A stretch of DNA of 64,000 nucleotides, taken from positions 137,830,361 through 137,894,360 of the forward strand of contig NC_079492.1 in NCBI RefSeq assembly GCF_020520425.1, written 5' to 3'. Source of the stretch: Spinacia oleracea (Eukaryota; Streptophyta; Magnoliopsida; Caryophyllales; Amaranthaceae). Both the position numbers and the translations under genes were made by a program. This document shows positions 38,701 to 50,700 of the stretch, in pieces; the first letter of the stretch is position 1, and every line of letters begins with the position of its first letter. The notes beneath the pieces were generated by a model. That model worked only from the letters and a program-made list of their open reading frames with translations, had not been told where the DNA came from and ran no database searches.

Positions 38701-41700
38701 CTAACATTTCACATGCAACACCATATACACCTGTTTCACAGACTCCGGTGAGCTTTTATAGATGACAAATATTTGACGAAGAAGGGCATGTTTCTGCAAA
38801 CAATGATGATCACAAAGGATAAAATATTCAATGAGTCAATAGATAGCAAAGTTATAGACAACCAACTACGTAAATGTGTCACCTTTGTACATAGGGCAAA
38901 ATACAGTGACATGCATTGTTGTGCTTCAGATACAGAAGTATCTGCAACAACTCCAGGTGCATGTGGCTGGGAATTATGAGCAGAGGAGTCCACAGCCGTT
39001 GTTTCCCCTGTCGCTTGGTCTTTAGCAAACAGCGTTATTTCAAGACTCTGATCAAGTTAAAAAAAATGGGATAAGGGGCAAACTCAAAAACAGGTGGAAA
39101 TTTACCAGCAGAGGATTGCAACCATAGAGAATACAAAAGCACAAGTGATTTAGGTTCAGAATCCAAAATTAAAATAGCACATGACGTGTCATCAACAAAA
39201 GACTACCACGATATCAGAGGACATTGACATCGCAACAAACCTCTTATGATACCGTAAACTAATGTATCATAATATTTTATACGATTTATGAATATAGTAA
39301 TTTTTAAAACAAAGGTCATACGGATTATTTAGTTGCTTAGATTAATGGAAAGATTCTATATTTTTGGTTTGAAATGAATTATACTAGAAAGAGATGAATA
39401 TTATTTTTCGATTAAATTTTTTTAAAACGTTAATAAGGGCGTAATAATCCGTATGACCTTTGTTTTAAACAGTCAAAGACATCAGACGTTCCCTTGTAGA
39501 ATAGAGATGCACAACAGGAAATTCCACATGCATCACCAATTCACCATAAGAAAAAAAAAGGGGGGGGGGCGCGGGGGGGAGGGGGGAGGGGGGAGGGGGG
39601 AACAAGGAACAACCAAAAAAACGTCCATACAAATGTACATCTCCAATTAAGCATATACAAACAGTCACCTCATCTTGAATAGCAGAAACATTTATGATTA
39701 GCACTTTTTCACAACATTCATAAGCTATATAATCTGTTGGCCAAATGCCACTCTTTGTAGAAAAATCCCATGTCAAAATGTTCCGGGTAGCCTACAAGAC
39801 CACTAAAAACTTAAAAATCTCCTTTCGAAATTTTGAAATGTACCTACCATTGATCTAACAAGTCAATGTAACAATATCACGAATAAATCAACCAACCACA
39901 TCCTTTAACTAGAAGTAGATATGAGCATACAAAAAGAGGGGGGCTTTAAAAAGAATAAACCCTACGGGTAATTCCAGTGAAATTCTGTGTCTTGTTGACT
40001 CTTAAAAAAGAACAAGTTCTGATAAGCAGTTGACACCTTTTCCGGTTGAATACTGGATTTATCAGTGTCTGCAGCATCTGCACTACGGGTATTATCCACA
40101 GAAAGCAGCTTCTCCTTTGCAAATTCTTCTATTTGCAGGGCGATTGATGGTATAGGATACAATTTATTTGCAACCTGAAGAAATGACAAAAAAGATAAAG
40201 AACTTGTACACTTACACAGGTCCAAATATTAGTATACTGGCATAGTAAGCATACCAGACGTATTGCCTTCATACGAACTTCATCCAGATGATGTACTGCA
40301 CTCTTTGGAAGGAAGAAATCTTATCAGTGGATACGTTATCTTTAGTCTTTACATGAGGCTTACATTTAATATTTAACTATATTTCATAGAAGATACCCGG
40401 AATGATTTCCAAAAAAAAGAAAAAAAGACGAGGTATCAGAATTTAATACATCTATATAGTCAATTAGTCATTAGGAATAGCTATGGAAATTTCTAACTGC
40501 ATTTAGATCATTGTTCTAGTACAGACTGACCTGAAGAAGAAGAATTTAGTATGATAAAACACAAACCTGCAAAGCAATTTTCAACAGCACATCACGCAGA
40601 GTTGGCCTCAGCAATATCAAGCTCCACACAGCACTGAGACCTTGGGTTACCCGATCTCCGTTATGCAATTCTTTGTCGTCTTTATCTCCAATCTCAGGAG
40701 AACATAAGCATTCCAATAATTTAAGACTCGATTTGGGCAGATATGGAACTTCACTGAACAACCTGCTTAAAGATTTGTCTGATGGCGGAAAAGAATCTCT
40801 TAATGTTTCTGCCTGCATAGATCTTCAACAATTTATCTCTACGAATAAATACCCACTGAAACAAAAGAAATAAAATAGAGGACAGTACACTCACCAGTTT
40901 TAGAAGAAACGTTTCATACACAGAAGTAGCAGTTGTGGAAGAAAAAAAGTCACGCTCTTCTTCCGCCTCCCCATACAACCGGTAGAGGACACGCAACGTC
41001 AACTCATGCCCCTAAACACATTGACAGACTCAGTTCAAGTAGTCCATATTTCAGGACAATAATAAGAATCTCCAACACCCGTCTCTTCCTTGAGATATCA
41101 CAAATTACTGGATATAGCAATTGTTTACCAAATCTTCAACTAAAATATTGATAAGAAACTAGTATGTTGTATCTTTTTGACAGAACTTACCATACATAAC
41201 ATACAGATCTGGAACAAAGTTAAATACATAATTTAACATAGTTTTCATATAGGAGTGTAAGGATCATGAAAGAAGATATTTAAGAAAGAAACACAACTTG
41301 ACAACAATAATGGAAAACTAAAGAATATATATCACCTCATGATTTACGTAATCTGACAATATGTGCGTCTGTAGACATGTCCAAAGGTCAAGGTCCAATG
41401 AGAGCTGCAGAACAAAAAAGGTAAACTAGGTCAAAGCACAGAAAATCCCATATACGGTGGTGATAACAAAAGGGACGCCTGCTAGTGAAGACAGTGACAA
41501 TACAAAACACGGGCTGCATCTGTTTCATACCAGCATCACTTTTCTTCATTCAACGATATTTTCAATCCAAAGCTACTTTTCTAATTGTTAAAAATCACAA
41601 TACTAAAAAGTGGCAGAAGGTTACACCAAAGTAAAAAAAAATATTAGCGAACAGTGAGCTGCAACAAGTACTTAACAGAGCCATTCTCAGAAGCCTTGTA

Positions 41701-44700
41701 GTCATGCTGCACTGCAGTAAAAAGGCTTATGACAAAGAGAACAGCAAAGCCAACGTTTTTTTATAAGAAACAGGAAAAACAATTGAACATACCTCAAAGG
41801 CGATGTTTCTCTGGTAGAAGTGTTTTTGGTTTGGTATAAAAGTATTGGGTTGCTCCTCTTTGCAGTCATTTATGCATACAGTACATCCAGTTTGGAAGGC
41901 AAGGGAAGAGCATAAAATTGTGACCGGATGCTTTTTGTGCCACTATAGGTGTTTTGATTAGCAAAGAATTTTCAATTGGAATTATTAATCAAAACATCCT
42001 ATAATGGCATAAAAACCTTTTTACATCATGTCACAAAATTTTCACAATTCTGCCGTGTTGATATCCCCTCTTTAAAAACTCACTGTTCTTTCCTTGGAAT
42101 TATCAACCAGACATGAACTTGAAAGTGAAGGGTATTCTATTCGGATTTTTCATGGGGTACCCCTGACGCCTTAAAAATGCACGAGGTACCCTCGCATTTT
42201 CAGTAATTCACAGGATACCCCTGACATCTTAAAAATGCACGAGGTTTACGGACCTAAGCTCAAGGAGAGTCCGGGGTGCCCCATGACAAAATCAGATTTT
42301 GTTTGTACATAAAAAAGATAAATTTTTTATTCTGGGATTTAAATTAAGGCTCCTAAAAAAATCATTTGAAAGATTTTGGATTTCACAAATCCTAGTCCAA
42401 TCAGTGTGGCGTAGAACTGCTCAGTTCTACAAATTGAAATGTTTTCTTCAAAAATAAATAAATGGTGGTGGATAATCTTGATAATTGTAATGACAGCCCA
42501 ATTATGTTATACAGAGTAGTTATATTTGTAATTGAAGAACAGAAAAATCACTGTTAGGATAATCAAGAAGAAGAACTTCGGGTGATTTAATGGCTATTTT
42601 CTCCTTGAATGTAAATGAAAAAGTACGATTCATCCAAGAAATAAATGGATAAGTTCCTTGGTGTCTTCTAATTTGATGAAAAACTTCTTTTGCACACTTT
42701 CCCTACCTGACTAATCCGAATTTACAAAAAGTACAGTTCCACAAAAATTATATAAAAAAGAAAAAAACTAGGATGGTCTTGCTGGGGAAAGAACACATCA
42801 GCTATAAATACAAGGAATAACAAAGCACGTTAAAGGAGGGATATGCATTAATATTTGAACAAAATAATATTACCTCAACTCCCAAATAAGAAAGTAAAGA
42901 GAACCGAAGCTGTGAACCTCCAGAGACAGCAACCTGCTTGTATGCTTCCACAATGCGCAAAAATACCAGCTTTTGAAGCTTATCCTTGTCTTCGCCAGAA
43001 AGTTCTATCACGGGCGCTGAAATCTTAGGCAAGACAAACTGGTGAACTGGCCCAAGAGAACTCGCTGTGGAGGCCATCCCTATGTTTGCATCTGCTGCAG
43101 CAGTTTTAGAGCTAAGTTCCTCAGACTTCTCAGTTGAGATTGATGGAAGTGATTCTGCTTTAGACCTTTTCCCAACACTGGTAGCTTGATCTTGGCTGCC
43201 ATCATCCCGATCTGTAGATGCCAATGACGAAGAAGCAACAGTATCCAGCAATCCCTCACTACAAGCATTATCCAAGCCTGGAATGCCAGTATCTGAAGGT
43301 CCCATATCTTGAAACGCACAAACCGCTGACCCCTTGGGTGCGTCCAAAAGATTACCAGAAGCGGAAGCACATGGCATATCTGAATCGATAAGCTCGGTCG
43401 ATTTTTTTGAGGTAGTATATGTCACATTGTTATCAGCAACATCCATAGCAAGAGATTCTTCTGGAAGCGGAAGCTGCGAATTCAGGGTAGACATGAAGCT
43501 CACTTAAACAAGAGAACAGAGTAAAAAGGTTCATTTCTTACAAAGAAAAATGAAGTAGACACGCAAAATAGGAATTGTAACCTCAGTGAACAAAAAGCAT
43601 ATACTAACAATCTGTAACAGAGTGACACGATAAAATGATCATGGCTCGAGACTCGTGAGTCTTTTTGGGACAGAGTACCTAACTGCTTTCTCTTGGACTA
43701 CTTACCAAAATTGATAAATTCATCAAGAACAACACCACATTTCAATTTTCAACAGTAAGAGAGTATAAATTTCTCATTATAGATTATAAAAGAGAAAATT
43801 TGAAAGGAAATAAGTTTGGAAAAGCACCCAGTGCAACCGACCACAAAGAGGCCACAAACAGAACGCAATCCCAGAACATCCCAACCTCACTAGTCCTTAG
43901 TACAAAAAATACAAGCATTAAAAGCACCTAAATCACCAGCAAACAATGCACACCTTAATTACACCCTCTGACATTCACTCCTCCCGAAACCAAGTAACTA
44001 ACCCACCTCACCTGCATGCTACCCGTCACTTAACCTGCCAATACTCCAGTCTTTTGTTCCCTTTAGTACTTTATCAAAGAAGTTCTGCTGGACCTATCTC
44101 TTAGTTAAACTTACCAGGAATCAATAATTCTATTAATTGTGATAGGGCACTCCTTGTCCTCCACTGATCAAACTTACTAAAACTCAATGGAGAACTTTTT
44201 TCACAAAGAAATGGGGGGGGGGGGGGTCTGCGACATGAAAAATATGAGCCTACAAAGATGCACAAGAGACAGAAAGATGCTTGCCTCAATGTCATATAAC
44301 TCTGACGGTTCGATAACTGCTGCTGAGGATATGTGCTCGGAATTGCCACATTGAAGGGCATTCGTAAAAAATGATGAAAGTTGTTCGAAGGGAGTATCAA
44401 CTGTGTTGTGATGCAAAGCCATACTTGCTTGAAGTTCTTCATCCCCCTCAGCCTTTGGGCAAGTAGAAGGAAGGTTTTTCAGGTTAGCTATAACCACTTC
44501 CGCAAGTAAGTCAGCAGAGATACCTGATATAAGTATCTCCAAAGATGCAGCAGCCTTTTCACCTTGTGCAACCAAGGCACCAAATAGCCCTATAAGTTGC
44601 TGCACAGGCCCCAAATCATCTTCTTTTGATGTATTTGCCCCACTAGTTGTTTCAGACTTGACTTCGGTATCAGTATGAAGAGCGTCTGACTTATCACTCA

Positions 44701-47700
44701 GATCTTCTGATACGCTGCGCATAGATCGGGCACGTTTTCCAGGTGTGTCATCATCTTCATTCCTGTCACCAACTTCCAGATCACTGGTTCTTTTTCTACC
44801 CACCTTAGTATGCACTGGATCTTCAAGTGACTGCTCCTCCTGTCAGATACTCAGAATAAGTTGGTGCATATTTGAAAAAAGTACCCAAGTTTTCTTAGTA
44901 AAACTGGTACTTTCACTCAAGGTATAAAAAGATAAACAGCAACGAATGGTTCTTAAACAGTTACTTAATGTTTCAAATAAATATCGCAATCAGTACATAA
45001 ATGCTTTAAGCAAGGCATATTATGCAAAAGTGAGTACCTTAACAGCAACAAACTGAACCTTTTCTTCCTTCACATTTCCATTGATACTGCATACGCCTTC
45101 AAGGGCTTTTTCTGCCAAATACCCAGCATTCATTTCCCTCAGCGCACCAACTAAGCGATCCCGCCACTGCAGAAATAAATGATTCCATAAGCCAAAAGCA
45201 TTAAAAGTTTTATTGAAATAATTTCTCATAACAGAGGACTCTACAATAGCAAAGGATTAACTAGTAGAAATTACAACATTAAAATAAGGGTAACTACTCG
45301 GCATGAAAATGACAAAAATCTTTGATATCCTATAAGAATCATGTTCATAAATGTAGCCAGAAATTTGAAGTGCTGCAGCAAACTTTTTCAGCCATTAGGT
45401 ACTAGCAGTGGCGGAGCCAGGATTTTTGAATCGGGGTGTCGACATTTTTGAATTGGGGTGTTGACATGTTAGTAAAACAGTTATTTAGTCCGTATTAATT
45501 GGGTGGTCGGTCGCCCACCCTTAACACACTGGCTCCGCCAGTGGTACTAGTGGGAAACTCCACATAAGAGGCGAAAAAAAATATGAAGTTGCAGAATCAC
45601 TCTCCTGAAGGTCAAATAGTCTGACCCATCAACAGCCTCAAATCTACTAAACCAAAGTAGACAACATTCCATTCCAAATAACTTGCTAGGGTGGAGCATG
45701 ACAAGGTTAGTATTACGGGGTAGCATTTAACAGGGTAATCATACGAACTGTAACTCATTCTGGAAGACATGCACAGGCTCTGAAAAATAATAGCATTAAG
45801 AACAAAATAAGGTATTCTGGAAAGATTTCAAAAGGAAAGACAAGCAGGATTAAATTTGATGGGATCAGTCCCAACTCCCAGTAAGGTCTAGGAATGAGCA
45901 ATTTCGCATCAGGTTGATGCTTTGAACTTTTAAGAACGATTTGACAATAAAAGATGCAAGGATGATTCCAGTGACTGAACCAGTCAGGTGATGACTTTTA
46001 CCATAAAGGCAAGGGCCAAGGTTGCAAGGTTGTCTCTTTCCTTCTCTAAATAAAATAAGAATGCAGCATACTTACGAAGAATATTGCATCCAAGTACCTG
46101 TAATCTTTTATTCGTATCAATGTAGACAAAAACTTATACACATGCAAGGCACCCACTGCTATGAGTCTATGACAACCTCAAGCATCTAGACCTCACACAA
46201 AATACTTGTTATCTGATCCAAATCCAAGTAAACATGGTCACTTTAATAAGAATTTTTTTGCAGATCAAGCATGACTAGAAAGCGTCGTATTTCAAAAAGA
46301 TAAAGATAGCAGAGGATCAGAGAAAGTTGATTAATAAAAGTATTATATGTATCTCCTGAATATCTAATGTGTGGATCTCCGTCCAAAGATGCAAAGATCA
46401 ACTCTATCGTACAAATTAAATAGACAGACATCTTACAGCTACCACCAACAACCATGGTACATCAACTACCCCATAGTTCAAATAAAGTAGACAGTCATCA
46501 TACAGACACCAACACAAGGTCCAAGGTAATCACTGAACAGAACTTAGTTAATCTGCATAAGAAACAACACAAAAGAGAAGATGAAAGACTATACCGGGGT
46601 AGCACTTGGGTATGCACACTTCAAGCAAGAGAGAAATGCATTTTTTAAAGCATTTTGGACTCCATAAGCATGCAACCCCTTGATAACAGAATTTGAAGGA
46701 TCAAGACCCAGAAGGACTGGAAGAATTCGTCCATAAAAGGATGGCCTCTTCACGGCAATGGCTGACAAACTGGTAAAAAGAACCAAAAAGTAAGTAAGAA
46801 CAAACAATTACAAACACACTAATCATGAGGATCCCAAACAAGGAACATAAAATTTAATTTATACGTGTAGAAGGACATGCACTCATGATCTTAGGAAAGA
46901 CCTTCTCAAAAGGATCTGATAGTATGTTCCTTTTTGTCTTAAGAAGATCTACCTTCTGGTCACTTTACCACCACTTCTCTTTCAAGTAAATTCATGGAAA
47001 CTCAAAGAAAAAAAAATCAATTGATTTGGTAAACTGGAACACTTGCCATTACACACAAAAAGACTCTCACCAAAGCACTAGAACATCTGGCTTGATCCCC
47101 TCCGCAACAATAAATGGAAGTCCTTGCATTCTAAATACTAAAATGAATCACGATAAGATCTATTTCCTAGAGAATACCAGTAAGACCTTCTAATCAGTAC
47201 CATTCAATAACCAATAGACCCCCCCAAAAAAAAGTTGTGTGGTTCTTCTATAACTCAATTCTACATGAAAGCAAAGTTATGATATTTTCCGTGCTTCCTA
47301 CTAGGAGATAAAATTTATTAAAAAATAAAAAATAGGAAACTAATTGAATAAAGATTTAACTCCTACAAATGATGGGAAAATAATGCACAGCCGTTTCTTA
47401 CTGCAGTCATCACTCACCATAGCCTTGCTCCAGTTAAAAAACTTACCAAGTCACCATCATTATCCTTCTCAAAGCTGAAGTATTTTCAGCTGTTGACTCT
47501 AGGGGGATAGGGAAGAAAGCATCACTATTACTTGAGTAAAACCAGTTCAGAACAGGAACATTTTCCAAAAGAAGTTGTGGAAGGAGTAAACCATATAAAT
47601 CGACTCCCCCTCCTCATAATTAGCTACAGAAATATTACAATATTAGAACCGAGCATTACACGGGTGCACGAGTCTTTGCATACACAGATTTTCCTGTTTT

Positions 47701-50700
47701 GGACTAGGAAACCAGATACTCCCTCCGTCCCTTAATACTTGCACCGATTTCCTTTTCGGGTCGTCCCTTAATACTTGCACCGCTTCTATAAATGGAAATC
47801 TTTACTAATATTATATTATTTCTCACACTTACCTATTACCCCACCTACACACCCCTATTCCCTACAAAAAATCATTTAAAAATCAACACCCCTCACTCAC
47901 CACTCCCCACCCCTTACACATTCCCCACTAACTATATTAAAAAAATACCCCACTATCAACAAACACCCATTAAATTAATAAGTCAATTCAAATGTATTAA
48001 ACTCTGCACCGGTCAAACCGGTGCGAGTATTAAGGGACGGAGGGAGTACTTCTGAATGTCAGATCCTGTTATCTATTACCAGGGTCAAATCAACAGCTCA
48101 AGCATTTTCCAGAATCTAATATCTCCTCTGTTTCTTAATCATTACCGTGTTAGTTTCTGTTTCTTCTTAAGAGTTTCAGATAAATGCAATCCTACAATTC
48201 TACTACACTAATTTGATTTAAAAACTATTCCTTAACCATCACCAACATTACATAAAATTAGTCAATGTCTTACACAAAACACTTGTACTTTCCGACACAG
48301 ATACTCATATTTTGTCTTTCCAACAATTCTTAAATCGGGGTACTTTAGTAACTTTTTCGGTACATGAGCATAAATTAAAGAAATATCATCAAATAAATAC
48401 AGCTCACACCAATACAAACTCAACTAACATGATTATCAAACACTAAACACTTAGGGGGTGAGGGAGCTTCTAGGAAGAGCTCCTCATAGTCTCCCTAACC
48501 CTACAATTACAGAGCATGAAACCAACATCCATCACTCCTAGTTTTCAAAAGGATTACAGTACAATTCTCATTTTCACTTCAAGTTTAACAACTTTCAACA
48601 AGGTTTCAGGAATTCAGGCATTGCCATTTGTAACTCCCAGAAAGCAAAAATTCCTGGCATAAGCAACTTAATTTACCTCATTAATTCACAAAATAATTTA
48701 AATGATACTTATTCAGAAACGGACAAAGTACAATAGATGCACTAAGGTTTATTGAGTCTCTGTTTAACTCCTAAAGCATGATAAGAATCCTTAGTAAACA
48801 AAAGAGTCTAGGGAACAATGTTCACAAACATAGCATGCAATACCTATGTACGCTGACCAACAATCAATGACGAGTAAAAATGTAAGAAGTAGACAGACAA
48901 ACAAACAAAGAGAGGAGGCAAGTAGTGATGGGAATAAAAATATCTCACAAAATTCAAAACTAGGACAAAGATGAATTTCTTTTTTTTGGAAAATATGTAA
49001 AGATTTTATTAATACAAAAAAGGTAAACACAAAGATGTACTCCGTATACTGTTAAGTTGTATTCTACATCTTTACATTCTTGGATTCACCTCCAAACAGA
49101 AATAACAATATTGATAACAGCCACCAGCTGCCAGCAGAGCAATAGATAGAACCACAAGAAATGTTGCTACAAGATCACACACAATCTAACATAACATAAT
49201 GCAATGTCTGTGGTTATCCTTAACAGGCCAGGTACTATTGGGGATTCATTATCAAAACACTCCCACATAACCGGTGACCTTCACAACCGGTTAATTGCTT
49301 TTTCATTTTTGTTGTTGTTGTTAAAGAACTCTCTCTCTCTCACACCTCTTCTACTCGTATCACCTATGTTGAGTGACTAACACCACCATGTCCACCAACA
49401 ACTTACCGCCAAGAACCAACCACCACCTCCTCCCATGGTCCCAATACTACTCACATTCCCAATTTCATCTAAGCCTTCTCCTACTCCTCTGTGTCTCACC
49501 ACCTTCCTTCATCTTCCTATCTTCAGAAACAACAATACCAAATTCTTCATCCTCAAATCCAAAAAAAAAAACAAAACATAAAAGCTTCAAATTGATTTCA
49601 ATGGACTGGGAGTTCTCGAAGATGGAACCACGGGAACATATAAAAAAAAAAGTTCCAGCGTCTTGTCAGTTCGTCTCTCCTGTTCGCTACTACCATATGA
49701 GAAACGTCAACTAGTAGTTGGGATTTTTCAGGGTTAAACTCCAGTTGAGATTAAAATGAGAAGACTGTGCCCATAGTAAGGGTTATTCTTGTTAATTTTT
49801 CCAAAGAAAAATCCACTGATGCAGGTTTTCCCTCCTAAACTGATCTCAAATTCACTATCACCTCAAACTAAACAAGACTTTTTGTTCAAAACACTTAATA
49901 GGTGCATTTGTGTCATTTGACCCATTCTTAGTAAGTCGCATCATTAGAAATAAAAGTATTTAGCATTTTAGCTATTATTTTTCTTTAAGTAGAAGTCATT
50001 TAATTGGTGAAATCTTTTAATAAATGAATGCATAGATTAGTTAACTAAATCCATTTTTTCATATATTTATTCGAAAAGCCTGCATGGCTAAGGTATTAAA
50101 TAGTGAGGTACTATTCATAATTTCAAAACAGACAACCATAAAACACCAAACACGGATCGAGAGACACTAAACTTCAAGACTAACAACCTAACACTGGTTT
50201 CAAGCAAACATATAACTTATGAAGAGTGTATGGTTTACCAATTAATGAGAACAACCACCATGGAGGTGCTAAGTGTTTTCACAATGGGGAGGCGAAGCTG
50301 ATCAAGCAATAATCTCAAGCTTTGACTGGCTTCAATAGACAGATCTCCAAGCTTCAGTATAGGATGCCCTTTACGAACACATGAGATATTGAACCCTACT
50401 TCCTTAACTGCAGCTAAGATCAGACCCTTAAGCACAACAATACCAACAAGAAATATTAAGTACATAATAATAGCTTGATTGAGCTGTTCACTATAACCAT
50501 TACCATCGCCGATTAAATGAGGTGGCAGCTCAGTATTGCCATTGGGGTCAGGGGTATAAATAAGAATGATGGCTGCAACAAATTTCAAAGCCAATAATCG
50601 CTTGCCATCACTTTCAGACTGCGGCAAAATAAAGTCATTCATCAGAACTATCAAGAATTAAAAAAACATTGAGTTTCTTTCGTATAAGAACACCATAACC

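Larger units (their letters stand above)
32781..43502 (-). other. Symplekin exons 8-26 (coordinates)
   Basis: Exons in order: 42874-43502, 41336-41404, 40895-41011, 40567-40812, 40255-40302, 40037-40174, 38883-39047, 38731-38793, 38529-38636, 38337-38420, 38200-38247, 37452-37526, 36926-37018, 36709-36789, 36540-36611, 34077-34121, 33900-33983, 33027-33130, 32781-32925. All are in phase. Exons 9 to 24 each hold a whole number of codons, so single-exon skipping would keep the frame. Intron 20 has a GC donor (AAG|GCATTT). Confidence 0.88.

Noticed and set aside
48100-48450. Another Stowaway copy next to the one at 47719-48046
   Set aside because: CTCCTCTGTTTCTTAATC resembles a terminus, but no inverted partner or TA flank was found.
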